Source: Nageia nagi
Lineage: Eukaryota; Pinophyta
NCBI GenBank assembly: GCA_050084985.1
Contig: JBITNC010000001.1
Span: 37,510,001-37,574,000, forward strand
Direction of reading: 5' to 3'
DNA length: 64,000 bases
The first letter of the stretch is position 1. Each line of letters starts with the position of its first letter. Under the pieces are notes generated by a model. The model saw only the letters and a list, made by a program, of their open reading frames with translations. It searched no databases and was not told the origin of the DNA. Of this stretch, positions 46,854 through 58,859 are shown one piece after another. The position numbers were made by a program, and so were the translations under genes.

Positions 46854-47655
46854 TGTTGATATGTGTTTTGGTACACCTAGGTTTACTTATAAATGAACCA
46901 AATACATATATACATTTTATTGCATGAATTATCTAAGTTAATTAAACTTAAACAAATAGACATGAATAAGAGAATTCAATAATGCATTAATAGAGTAAAA
47001 AACTTATATTGATTTAAAGATATTAAATGTAGATACACACACTAAAGAGAGAGGAATTGAGTGTAAGATAAATACATATGTGTTTTTACATGTGTCAAGG
47101 TTAAAGATATAATGGATAAACTTATCAAAGAGTGGTGACCTTGTTGTGTGAACCCTATGGCCAATTGTAGAAGAAACACCAATGTAGGTGCTAGTATCAA
47201 AGAGATCAACAATGGCGTGGAACTCAACATGAGCACTAATGATCCTGAAGAATGAGGTTTGCTAAAAAGGATCAATGACATAAAATATGATGATAATTTG
47301 AACTGAGCATATGATCATAAAAGTAGATAACAAATATTCACTCATGTGATAACAAGATTTTAATCTCAATAGGTGACATTTAGAAACACCCAAATGTAGG
47401 GTATCAACTATCAAGATGTAATATTTATATGATTTACCTAGGTTAGAGATACTTATATTTATATTAGTCATGATTCACCATTTGACCCCTTGTATGAAGG
47501 TAGTAACATTCTTGGTATACCTAACATAAAACATGAGAACACAACCTAAGATATATGTGATAATAAAGTAAAATATGTCTAAATATGATTAAAATATGTA
47601 TGTAAGTTGAAACTAAGTAGGAACATGTTAAGGGAACCAATTTTAGGCATCAACA
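46854..47655 (-). repeat. Gypsy-3 5' LTR (802 bp)
   Basis: TGTTGATATG ... GGCATCAACA, paired with 38226-39021 and followed by the TATAT target copy. Confidence 0.92.
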
Positions 47656-49218
47656 TATATAATATGAATTGTAAATCCTTACTACAACCACGAATTGCAT
47701 ATCCTACAATTATAGGATTAATCATTATACATCCATTCTTAACCTTCTTGGTCATTTAGGATATATTTAGGGAGCTTTGAAATTCACTACCAAAATACAC
47801 CATATGATGTGATATGAAATTATTTAAATACACCATATCTTCCAAAAATTAGCTTAGAGAAGTAAAACAACTATTCAATGAAGAAATTTTCTAAGTGCAA
47901 AAATCAGTCCAAAAGTGATAAGTTGGCAAAAACATGATTGTAATACTTAGCCAAAACATAGAAAAAATATGTGATTCTTAATTGATTTATCATATCAAAG
48001 TTTAAGGGAATCCTTATTGTAGCCATGAATTTAATTTACTCTAACCATTACAGTCCATGAGACTATGTCTGCATAATTCATTATCAACATTTTGCATTCA
48101 CATCTACCATGTTTTATGTTCCATTTCATTTATTCAAAATGTGCTACTTGGGTGTGTGGATATGTATACTTGGTACTTATAAATTAAAATATGTCTACTT
48201 TATGGTTGTAGAGTATATTTGAATCTTATTGAGCTTCTTCAAGATAGGCTGCATGGCTAAGAAGGTGAGAAGAGGCATCGATGCAACAAGTATTATTATG
48301 CATTTTGCATTACATGTAATTTTAAATACCATTTAGCATACATATAATTTTACAAAAGGTATTTGAAAATAATTGTAGATAATAAAACTATGTTTTACAT
48401 CATGCATATTGTCAAACAATTCTCAGGGCTTGCATCCTACATCTACTTAAAAGTCCATAATCCTTATCATATGGTGATATTGGATCATTTCATATCATAT
48501 GTTTGAAAAATCCATATTGGTTATGTGGTAAAATTATGAATAATAATAAAGCATAATGGTTATACATCTATTAATAGTTTCTAAATGTTGTTAGCCCTAA
48601 CTTATCTAATTCATGATGTTTTGAACAAGTTATCTTGGGGGAAGATATCTTATTATGCTTATTGTGGAGTTAACACAAGATAGATTTTAAATTTCTAGGT
48701 TGAACATTTGCTATGTATTACAAGCATATTTTTTCTAGATTACCACTTTTGGATTGGTTTTTAATACTTTTGTAAAGTATAGTGTTTCATCATATACCTA
48801 GTTTTACAACTAATAGTTGCATCTTCTTAAAAGTCTCTATAATCTTTCATTTTATTCATATCCTACAATCATAATATTAATCATTATACATGAATTGTTA
48901 AACTACTTAGCTATAAGTTATCTTAAGGGAGTTTTGAACTTCACTACCAAAATACCCATAAACCTTGAATTGGATATGTGCATGTGTGTCCTTGGTGCTT
49001 GTAAATTGAATGTTGTGGCTCATGTAGGCTATATTGAGAATCAACTACCAAAAATGGTATAAATTATTTTCCTTCATCTATGCCTTTGTGTATAAGGAAA
49101 AATAATTTCATGTCATATGGTACAATTACAATTACCTCTTCTTACCTCTCCTCTCCTCTACCCCATCCCTATGCTTGTATCAATTATCACTTGTGGGCTC
49201 TTTCATTACTTGGCTTGT

Positions 49219-49927
49219 TGATCCATAATCATTGGATGCTTATAACATACTCAAATCCTCACTTACATATTCAAATGAAAATTTATTCACCATTATGAGA
49301 TCATATAAATTGTATATAAATTCAAAATTACATAATGTGACATTACAAACTAGCAATCACAAACATACACAATAAGATCAACATAATGATTTACCTTGGT
49401 TCACCAAATGTGGGCTTATTCAGATTGAAATTGAAGCCTTTTATTTTCATTATCTATGGACTTTATAATATTACATGCATATAGAAATACCATCAATACA
49501 ATGGCAATACAATCTCCTACAATTACTGTAACCTCCTACAACAAGAACAAACAATATTAGAACGACAAAATTATGGAATAACTCTTGGTTTTTCTTCAAA
49601 TCTTACAATCCCAAAACCTTAAATATCTCAATCAAAATAAGAGAGTAGCATGCCCTTAAATAAGCCTAGAAATGTCTCCAATATGCTAGTTGAAGATATT
49701 GAACTACTTAGCTCCCCAAAACATTGAAATCCCTTCATCTTCCCTTGTTGATTCATTAAGGTGGACACCATTATTGGCCAAAAATAGTATAGCACATCAC
49801 TGGAAATGTGGTTCTATATGCCAAATAACTCTAGATTTTGGTATTCAATCTATCTCCAAGCATAGATACCTTTGGAATGAGTATTGCTCTTGAAAAGACA
49901 ACTTGATACATAATCCAATTTGGATCA
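49219..49927 (-). repeat. Solo LTR of the gypsy-1 family (709 bp)
   Basis: Ends TGATCC and GGATCA (perfect inverted), flanked by a perfect duplication, CTTGT (49214-49218 and 49928-49932). It aligns with the gypsy-1 LTR at 12403-13127. There is no internal sequence on either side, so the two LTRs of an old insertion have recombined. The strand is given by comparison with gypsy-1. Confidence 0.92.
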
Positions 49928-50329
49928 CTTGTATGATAACATTTTTACAAAATAAATTATGATATGATATGAAATGATTTAAATACACCATATGATCTAA
50001 AACCTAGCTTGGATAATGAAACCAACTATTCATCCCACAAATTTTCTTGAAGAAAGAAAGTAGCTATTTAACTTAAAAATTTCTACATATCAAAAACTAG
50101 TTCAAAAGTGGTAAGTTGGCATCCTTGTTGTACCCATGAAACTATGTCTACATCATGAATCTTCCACATTTTGCATACATTTCTATTAAATTTTATTTTT
50201 CATTTCAAATTTTTAAAAATTGCCTCTTCGATATGGATGTGTCCACTTGTTTCTTGTAAATTAAATGTTGTGGTAGGAATATTGTAGAGAATATTTTAAT
50301 CATTTGAGAAAAATTTAGAAATATAGAGC

Positions 50330-50650
50330 ATATTTGAATAATTTCATATCATATGGTGTACTTAGATCATTTCATATCATATGGCACAACTACATCATTT
50401 TAGACCATATAGTGTACTTAGATAAATTTGATATCATATGTTGGTTTCATATCATATAGTATAGTTATATTATTTCAAACCAATATGGTGTACTTGGATC
50501 ATTTCATATATTATATTATGTACTTGGATCATTTTATATTATATGATACAATAGCATCATTTTAAATCAATATGGTGTAATTATATCATTTCATATCATA
50601 TGATGGTGCATTTAGATCATTTTATATCATATTATGCACTTATCATGACC
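50330..50650 (+). repeat. CACTA subterminal repeats, cluster 1
   Basis: About ten diverged copies of catttcatatcatatggtg with a linker (tacttagat or similar), spaced 25-35 bp, all in the same orientation. Confidence 0.8.
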
Positions 50651-50804
50651 ATGCCTTTATCTTTAATCGTTTGTATATATATATACATATATAAACAATT
50701 ATTGATTAGCTCCTTTGGTTCATCCTTCAGGAGCCCATGGTCAACATCATAATTGGGCTCACTATGATTGGACTTAAGTGCCTTGGGTTTCCAAGGACAA
50801 TGTA

Positions 50805-50900
50805 ACTTGGAAGCATTTTTCCATTTGGAAGAATGCTTCCATGCTATGCCATTTTAAAAAACAAATGTAAATACTATGTGGTGATTTTAAATCACCACAT
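50805..50900. repeat. Two short hairpins
   Basis: ggaagcatt ... aatgcttcc (50809-50840) and tgtggtgattt-t-aaatcaccaca (near 50877-50899) are inverted repeats with 9- and 11-bp arms. The second has only one base at its centre. Confidence 0.8.
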
Positions 50901-51179
50901 AAAAGCATAAAGCAATAGCTAAAATCACCATTTAAAAGAATAATGAGGTAGATTGAGCAATAATTTAAGACACCCTCATTAGTTAACAAAGAGGCAATTT
51001 ATAATCAAATATTTTTTACATTAAGTGGAATTTTCAAGTACTATATACCAATAGTTATGAGCCATCAATGTAGAGAGGGGAATTTTTGTGGTAGTGGATA
51101 GATAACTATCAAAAAATATACTAGGGGACAATTTAAAACCATCTCGAATAGCTCTTTTTGGTCTAGTGTTTGAGTTTAT

Positions 51180-51400
51180 TTTTAGATCATTCCATATCAT
51201 TATATATAGTGTACTTGGTTCATTTCATATCATGTGGTGTGCTTATATAATTTCATATCATATATATGGTGTATTTAGAACATTTTATATCATATGGTGT
51301 ACTTAGATTATTTCATATCATATTCTTGGAGAATTTAGATAATTTTGGATCATATGGTACTATATTTAAAAGATTTCATATCGCATATGAAGTTTATTAC
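51180..51400 (+). repeat. CACTA subterminal repeats, cluster 2
   Basis: About seven further copies of the catttcatatcatatggtg unit, same orientation as cluster 1. Confidence 0.75.
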
Positions 51401-51480
51401 CATAAACTTATAATAAAAAATGCATTAACATTCATCAATGCATTAAATAAAATGAAATTGGGATTAAACTAATGATTTAT

Positions 51481-51897
51481 TGAAGAAAACTTTACTATGA
51501 TATTTCATCAAATAGTTTGCATTATGATTCTTGGTGCAATCTTTAAGTTACACCAATCTACACCATAATTCAAATGAAGAACAAGTCTAGATTGTTTATT
51601 TGTACATCTCAAAGCTTAACTGAAAGAAACAAAATAAAAAATAAGCAAAAATCCAACTAAAAAGGTAAAATAATGACTTGAAAATTCACCCTTAACTATT
51701 TTAAACTATTAAACTAAAAAATGCTCATGTTTTAGGGAAAAAATACTAGGTCAACATGTTTTAGGAAATTGGGCATGTTTTGGAAACATGGTGGCATTTT
51801 TCTAGGAAATATCTTGGGACATTATGTTTCATTAGAAAGGTTGAAATTTGATCTTTTGAGCTTTAATTATGAAGTTTGATGAAGTGTAATTTCAACA
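51481..51897 (-). repeat. Copia-3 3' LTR (about 417 bp)
   Basis: The inner edge TGTTGAAATT is fixed by the adjoining polypurine tract. The outer edge (plus strand TGAAGAAAAC at 51481) is chosen as the nearest TG giving a matching inverted end. With no second LTR in the window it is uncertain. Confidence 0.5.
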
Positions 51898-51913
51898 TAC
51901 TCTTCCTTGATGG
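51898..51913 (-). promoter_or_regulatory. Copia-3 polypurine tract
   Basis: The minus strand reads ATCAAGGAAGAGTA, next to the LTR start TGTTGAAATT. Confidence 0.6.
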
Positions 51914-51919
51914 TAAGAG

Positions 51920-53540
51920 GGTTGACAATCAGATCTCTCAACATCAAAAATTGATATTTAACAACTTATTTTATGAATATATTGATAATTTGGTACTTAT
52001 TATTGTAATACCTTAGTTTGATCATATTATTCTCCACCATGTCTTTGATAAATGATACTTGATGTCAAAGTATTTAGAATATGCATGGTGGACTAATTTT
52101 TATGCCAACTTAATGGTACTTTGGTTGTCATAAAAAAGTGTAGTAGAATGTGCTTGATTCTCATAAATCTTATCAAGATCTTTCCTAAGCCACAAGGCTT
52201 ATGCATCAGATTAGGTCAATGCTAGATATTAAGCCTTAGTAGAAGATAAAGAAACTGTAGATTGCTTCTTTGAACTCTAGGTAATCAACCCAGTACCAAG
52301 TGAGAAGTAGTTGCCACTAGTGGAATTTTGGTCATCAAGATTACTTCCCTAATTATTGTCACTAAAACCAACCAAATTCAAATTATCAATAGAGAAGTAA
52401 TGAATGCCATAATTTATGATACCACATACATACTTCAATATTATCTTGTCTAATTTTAAGTGTAAGCAAAAAGGATCAACCATGTACCTATAACAAAGAG
52501 ATACTGCATAACATATATCTAACCTTATGTTACAAAGGAACATTAGAATCCCTACAATGCTCCTATACTCTATTTTACATACTTTTTTAGCCCCATCATC
52601 TAAACATAAAATCTCTCCATGGGAAATTGGAGTAGCTATAGATTCATAATCACTCATACCAAACTTCTTCAACATTTCCCTAGCATATTTAGCTTGGAAA
52701 ATAAATATTTCATCATGTGTTTGATGTCCTTCCATGCCTAAGAAGTAACTTATCAAACCAATATCATTCATATGAAACTCCTTTTTCATCTCATCCTTAA
52801 AAGAATCATATAATGAAGAAATAAGTAGAATATCAATACCTTATTTGTTGTAATAAAAAGTGTGCTCACTCTTACTTCTCTGAAAGCCACACTTAATAAA
52901 GTAGTCATTGATTCTTTTGTACCAAGCTCTTAGTTCAACCCATATAAGGCCTTGTTTAATCTATAGACCTGATCCTATTCACCTTGAATCTCAAAACCTT
53001 GAGGTTGTGTCACACATACCTCTTTTTCAAGATAGCCATTAAGGAATGCACTCTTCACATCCATGTGATACATATTTCAATGCTTATGGTATTCCAATAA
53101 AATCACCATCTAAATGGTCTCTTTCCTTGTAATAGAAGCAAAAGTCTCCTCATAGTTTATGCCATACTTTTTTATGAACCCTTTTACTACCAACCATGCT
53201 TTATACCTTTCAATGGAACCATAACTATTTCTCTTGATCTTGTGGATCCATTTACATCCAACATATTTTATATTTGTAAGTATATCACATAATTCTGATG
53301 TGTCATTATAAATAATGAAATACATCTCCTCATTCATAGCCTTCATCCACACTTTGTTATAACAAGCTTGTTCAAAATAAGAAGGCTCAAAATCATCAAG
53401 TTTAGTAACTTTAGAAGAGTTAGAAATATGTGCATTAGAAGTAGTATAAATAAAATCATAATTTACCATATCATATTTAGGCTCACCATTATCTTCATCT
53501 TCCAACATTTGTAAGTTTTCAAGCCTTTGCAATGTAGTAT
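51920..53540 (-). pseudogene. RT and RNase H (copia-3)
   Basis: RT is open at 53110-53532 (KYVGCKWIHKIKR, YGINYEETFASITRKET), then MDVKSAFLNGYLEKEV keeps the first Asp. At 52819/52820 GIDILLI joins directly to SSLYDSFKDEM. Compared with copia-1, an in-frame 11-codon block holding YVDD is absent. It continues MHYFLGMEGHQ-like text (52349-52789) and ends with RNase H remnants (SKYFDIKYH). The enzyme cannot be active. Confidence 0.85.
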
Positions 53541-54740
53541 CAAGCTCCTTGTATTAACTCCTTGTAAAACTTGTAGATAATTTTTGATCTAACATTTGGG
53601 AAGATGGATGATATTTTAACAATATTTTATCTTTCAATGACTGATTTACACACTCACTTGGTGATGGAGGTGAAGAAGAACCATTTTGTAGACTTGATGA
53701 TGCACTAGAAGACCCCATTTGTGATGAGGAATCAAATCTGGGCTGAACTTGATTATATGAAACATGACTAGTATGAACACTTCCTTGATTATTTGAAGTA
53801 ACTTATTCAAACATACTATCATAAACAAACAACTTTTAGAATTTTTCATACTTCCAACTTCCTCCTTCATCAAAAATGGCATCTATGGACACCACTAACT
53901 TTGTGAGAAATTGGATTAAAAAATCTATAAGCTTTTGAGTGTTCACTATAGCCAATAAAAATACACCTCTCACTCTTAGCATCAAGCTTTTTCTATGCTC
54001 ATCACTCACATGAAAATATGCTACACAACCAAATACTTTGATATGTTTCACACTTGGCTTCTTTCCAAGCCAACATTCATATGGATTTAGATTATCCAAA
54101 CCCTTTGTATGATTCCTATTTAAAATATAAATAATATTCCTTATAGCTTCAGCATAATAATTATTGCTCAAACCTTTTGTGTGCATCATACACCTTTCCA
54201 TCTCTACCAAATTCTGGTTCTTTCTTTTAGCTAACTCATTTTTTGGGGTGTATAGGGTGATGTTAATTGCCTCTTGATGCTAGAATCTCTACAAAAGTTC
54301 AAGAGATCATTAGAGAAAAATTCACCACCACAATTAGTCCTTAAATACTTGATAGTATGTCCACTCTGATTCTCAACACTAGTTTTAAAAGCCTTGAAGC
54401 ACTTAAATGTCTTATCTTTGTGTTTAAAAAAATACACCCAATAATATATGGAAAAATCATCAATAAAGGTTAGAAAATAAGAAGCTTTACCCATACTTTG
54501 TGTTTTCATTGGTACAAAAAGATTACTATAAACCAACTATAGAAGATATTGGGCCCTCCATGCTTCATTCTTTGGAAAATACCCCCTTGCATGCTTTCTA
54601 AGAGCACACCCTTCACAAACTATTGTAGTATCTTGGACCTTTGGCAAACCATACATAAGTGGAGATAAAAGATTTAAACTCTAAAAATTCAAATGGCCAA
54701 ATCTCAAATGCCATAAATTTGCATTATAATCAATTCTCAC
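53541..54740 (-). pseudogene. Integrase (copia-3)
   Basis: The zinc region is intact: LWHLRFGHLNF, IVCEGCALRKHARG. In the core all three catalytic acids are changed by G-to-A events: VYSN for V-H-S-D, LRTNCGGEFF for the second Asp, and ELAKRKNQ for the catalytic Glu. It continues YILNRNHTKGLDNLNPYECW and KPSVKHIKVFGCVAYFHV. Confidence 0.85.
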
Positions 54741-55069
54741 ACAAGGAAGACTTCTCCCTTGGTCAACAAACTAGATGGGAAAAAGTTTATTTTTATTCAT
54801 TTTTACTGTACTAACCAACCTTCCATCTTTGTTCTTATCATATATTTTACATATTTTATCTTCAAAAAATTAAATTATAATTATTTTTAAGTATTTTCCC
54901 AATATTTAAGAGAGAATGTGTCAAATTAGGAGAAAAATAGACACTTTTTACCTTCATAGTATCTCTTTTGGTATGAATTATCATTTCCCCCTTTCCAATC
55001 TCCTTGAATATTTTCTCATCCCTAAGTTTGATATTGGAACTAAAGGAATAATCAAGATATGAAAAAATC

Positions 55070-55130
55070 TCATTCTTTCCAATTATGTGGTTGGAACAAC
55101 TGCTATCAAGAACCTAAGTTTCATCATTTA
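55070..55130 (-). pseudogene. Protease remnant (copia-3)
   Basis: Reads VLDSSCSNHIIG, after a stop where the family has Trp. D-S-S replaces D-S-G. Confidence 0.65.
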
Positions 55131-56134
55131 TGAAATCTTTTGGTTTGGCTTGTGAAATAAGTGCTTTGAATCCATGATTCTACTCCTGGATAATAGAAAT
55201 AAATAAGAAATCCTCTTCATATGAATCTTCTTCTCCATAATTAGCTGATCTACTACTATTTTGAAAGGCTTTTTTGAGCCTACACTCCCTCTCATAATGG
55301 CCATACTTGTTGTAATCATAACATTGCACATTCTTCTTATCTATTCCTATACCTATGGAACTAGATCCTCCTCTTGCACTTGCACTTGCACTATTGGCTT
55401 GCTCACTATTAGGAATTTAATCTCTCCCTATTCCTCTACTAGAAGAGCCTCTTCTTCCTCCTCTTCTATTTTGGCCTCTACCTCTAGAGCCTTTACCTTG
55501 ACCTCTTCCACTATTGCTTTCATTCTCCTTGTTTGAGAATGCTTATTCTTCACTTGCACCAATGTTAGATCTTCTCAAAAACCTCTCTTCATGTGATGTA
55601 AAAGATCCAACTAATTGATCAAACTCTATGGTGGAAAGGTATTTAGTCTCTTCCATAACAAGAACTATATTATCTTATTTTTATTGTAATGTCCTCAAGA
55701 CTTTCTTAATCACCAAAGCTTTATCCATTTAATCAACAAGGGTGGCAATTTTTTTTTACTATGGCCTTCACCCTTACACAATAATCAGCCAAATCTCATT
55801 TTCATGTTGTTTGAGATTCTCAAAATCTTTTTTCAAGGTCCAAATACTATCCTCCTTCACTTTGACACTTCCTTGGTAGCCTTCTTTCAAAGATTTCCAT
55901 GCATAAAAAATGGTTTTATGGGCATAGATTCATGGGAATATGCTCTTATCAAGAGCAACATGGATATGAGATAAAGATAATAAGTTCTTCTTCTTCTTCT
56001 CCTTAGTATCCTTCTTAGTGTCTTCACTCAGAAGACTCCAATCATCAGGCTCTTTGTAGCCATCCTCTACAATGTCCCATAAATATTTTCCTTCCAAGAG
56101 AGTCATCATCTTGATTCTCCAATATTCATTATCA
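55131..56134 (-). pseudogene. Gag, 5' end cut by LARD-2 (copia-3)
   Basis: Starts abruptly at the LARD-2 edge with DNEYWRIKMMTLLEGKYLW, then EDGYKEPDDWSLLSED, and continues through the copia gag core with shifts. The knuckle reads CYDYNKYGHYEREC: its second Cys is Tyr, the same lesion as in copia-2. An Arg/Gly-rich stretch precedes it. Confidence 0.8.
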
Positions 56135-56565
56135 TGATGGAATTGAAGGACTCCATAAACTAAGATCTCCTTGAATCTTCTCCAAAAAATCTAACATCCA
56201 TCCATCTAGCAAAAGTAATAATTAATCATACAAATGATAGCACATCATGTATAATGGTTCCTCCATCTCTTAGGAGTACATCCACTTTGAAGCATCCTTT
56301 CTATTACTTTCTCACAAGATAACTCTCCTACAATTTCTCAAGATAAAGCATTACCATGCTTTTTCAAGTTACATAATGAGAGGGGGTACCTATCTATTTA
56401 TAATAATAAACCCACCTTTTAACTTTCTTTTTACCTAAGGGTATGGTTAAAGGTATTTCTATATTTATCCTTTTAATTCTTTAAGGTATATAAAGATACT
56501 TTAAGCATTAAGTTAATTTACATTAAAGAGAAATATTACATAATATTTCATTATAATTTCCAACA
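56135..56565 (-). repeat. LARD-2 3' LTR (431 bp)
   Basis: Plus strand TGATGGAATTG ... ATTTCCAACA, matching 8411-8895 with a few indels. The TATA box TATAAATA is at 56395-56402 (minus). Confidence 0.85.
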
Positions 56566-56580
56566 CTCCCTCTTAATGTA
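56566..56580 (-). promoter_or_regulatory. LARD-2 polypurine tract
   Basis: The minus strand reads TACATTAAGAGGGAG directly before TGTTGG. This shows the LTR to its left is a 3' LTR, so it is not the 5' LTR of copia-3. Confidence 0.75.
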
Positions 56581-57579
56581 ATATTTGGATAGAGCATAGA
56601 GGAAGAAAGAGAAAGTAAGAGAGAGTTATCCTCCATAAAGATACAAGTGGAGATGGGAACTTTTATATATTTAAGAAAGTAGTAGAATATATATGGTTCT
56701 ACAATGATTCAACTATTTAGCCATTTTAACAAATGGTTTTATAATATAATCATTAACCAAATAATGGTTTTATTGTACAAGTGTATTCATTCAACAATAT
56801 GTTGATATGATGAGCCTCCATGAGTCTACATACCTGAAGTGATCATGCAACCTCAAGAAGAAAACTGTAACCTACAAGTAGCTTATAAACAAGATTAATT
56901 AAACATATCATATATATTCATATAAGATATATGTCATCCATAAACTAATCAAATGTACTAAGTCATCATATATGCACAACATCAAAGATGATATACATCG
57001 TCAACTATATATCATGTGCATACTAAACAAAATGTATCATGATATCAACAATATCATATATTCACAACACTATTAGATGCACAATCAACCAAGTGATATA
57101 TAATGCATTCTCAACCAAGGATATAAAAAATATCATCAATCATTATCAATTTTGTTTTTTAATTTTTAATTTTTATGTTTGTTTATTTTAGATCATTATT
57201 TTACATTTTTTGAGGTATATAAGGGTGTCATCATATCATAATATTTTATAATTTAATTCTCCTCATTTATGACAACTTCACCAAATAAATACTTATGTGA
57301 CCATGATAGCTTAACCATATCACAAATGATCAAATACCATCTTGACTAAACCACTTAGTCAAGATTTTAAAAGGTATAACCACTTGACTAAATCAATATT
57401 TACAAGTCACAAATACCAACTTGACCAAACAAAAAGCCAATATTTATAAAATAAAGCATAACTCACAAATGCTAACTTGACTATGCTACTAGTCAAGATG
57501 CATATGATATAATTTTCTAGCATTAATCCATCAACATGAATTCAAATTTTATCAAAATAATTGCAATTTTGAAAAAGAG

Positions 57580-57745
57580 AAGATCTTTTTAACCACTCCA
57601 ACGATGTGCAATCATGAAGAAGTATAAACCTTTTTAACCAGTCCAACAATGTGCAATTATAGAGAAAGATAAACCTTTTTAACCACTCCAACAATGTACT
57701 CATGGAGAAGGGAAAACCTTTTTAACCACTCCATGCACTACAACT
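57580..57745. repeat. ~47-bp tandem repeat, 4 copies
   Basis: Each copy contains acctttttaaccactccaa followed by caatgtgcaa and a short variable part. LARD-1 has a single copy near 5573. Confidence 0.85.
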
Positions 57746-57897
57746 TGCTAACAAGTAGCAATGTGGTAAATAATCCATCGATATGGATAAACTTTTCAAA
57801 CATATAAGTATAGTGGCATAAATCTATAAACATGGATAAACTTTCCAATCATGAAATTATAGTGTCAATAATCAATTTTCCATTTTAATAATATGTA

Positions 57898-58190
57898 AAC
57901 CAATAAGGATAGTGCATATCAAAGATTGAAAGAAATTTTTACATAAATTTCATTTCAAACACTATGCACATCCACAACAAATTTGCATTGCATTACAACC
58001 AATAAGGATAGTGCATATCAAATTTTAAAAGAAATTTTTAACTAAATTTTCACTTCAATCACTATGCTCATCCACAACAAATTTATATCATATTACAACC
58101 AATAAAGATAGTGCATATCAAAGTTTGAAATAAATTTTTACCTAAATTTTCACTTCAAACATGATGCACATCCGAGAACATCACATTATT
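57898..58190. repeat. ~99-bp tandem repeat, 3 copies
   Basis: Copies start at 57898, 57997 and 58097 with aaccaataaggatagtgca, followed by cacttcaa and cacatccacaacaaattt. LARD-1 has two more diverged copies (6507 and 6613). Confidence 0.9.
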
Positions 58191-58859
58191 CATACCCACA
58201 CTATGCATTACTATAAAAAATAAAATATTCATAACAAATATTTATTTTAATAAATTACATATTTAATGCAATTTACCAATTTTTCTTTGTCCACAAAATG
58301 ACACAAGAGAAAAAAAATTGCATTAAAAGTTGCAAAGTGTGCAAAAATTGAGCTGCAATATATTGGACATTATTAATTAATTTTATCAATTAAAGTTGAT
58401 TCAAATATATCAAATGCTATCTTAAAACAAATTGTAATACTTGCAAAAAAATGGCACAATAATGGTTGCAATTAATTGCTTTGTAAATTAACTTTGATCA
58501 TTTACTATACAAGGCATATAATTTGTAAATTACCATAAAATTAAAAAGGTAACATGCCTTTTTTTTAACAAAAAAATTCCATTTTTTAAAAACAAACATA
58601 TGCCTCTTTTTTATTTTTATTTTTATTTTTATTTTTTTTAAATTTACCTAAAAAAGATACCATCATTTTTTTAATGCATTGCATCTCATGATTTTTTTTA
58701 AATACTTCACCTTTTTATTTTTTTTATAAAAAGATGCCCAAAAACAAAGAGACCCTTTATTTTTTTAAAAATAAAAAATAAAAAAAAACATCCTATGTTT
58801 TTTTTTTAAAATGTGCTATGTGTTTAAAAAGAAAACATATTTAGAAGTATTTAAAAAAT

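Larger units (their letters stand above)
38226..47655 (-). mobile_element. Gypsy-3: Ty3/gypsy TAT-lineage element
   Basis: The LTRs (38226-39021 and 46854-47655) are flanked by a perfect duplication, TATAT (38221-38225 and 47656-47660). On the minus strand it has a primer-binding site, gag, protease, RT, a first RNase H, a second (archaeal-type) RNase H, integrase, a long non-coding tail and a polypurine tract. The second RNase H between RT/RH and integrase marks the TAT lineage. Every domain has stops or shifts. It shares LTR and tail with gypsy-2. Confidence 0.92.
47661..51480 (+). mobile_element. CACTA transposon, 3' subterminal region
   Basis: This non-coding DNA continues the CACTA element beyond gypsy-3. 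Its hallmark is many copies of a ~25-30-bp unit, core catttcatatcatatggtg, in both orientations: reversed at about 47800-47840 and 49960-50000, forward at 48480, 50330-50650 and 51180-51400. Dense, oriented subterminal repeats are typical of CACTA ends, where transposase binds. I could not find the terminal CACTA/TAGTG sequence or a target copy, so the end is set at the copia-3 LTR. The solo LTR 49219-49927 lies inside. Confidence 0.55.
51481..56134 (-). mobile_element. Copia-3: dead Ty1/copia element, 5' part beyond LARD-2
   Basis: A 3' LTR, polypurine tract, RNase H, RT, integrase, protease and gag are read on the minus strand. The gag is interrupted at 56134 by the LARD-2 LTR. Its N-terminus, leader and 5' LTR should lie beyond the window, on the far side of LARD-2 and gypsy-4. 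Integrase and RT have lost all or part of their catalytic residues. Confidence 0.85.

Noticed and set aside
56135-56565. LTR taken as the 5' LTR of copia-3
   Set aside because: A polypurine tract adjoins its right edge, no primer-binding site adjoins its left edge, and copia-3 gag is cut mid-domain there. It is the 3' LTR of LARD-2.
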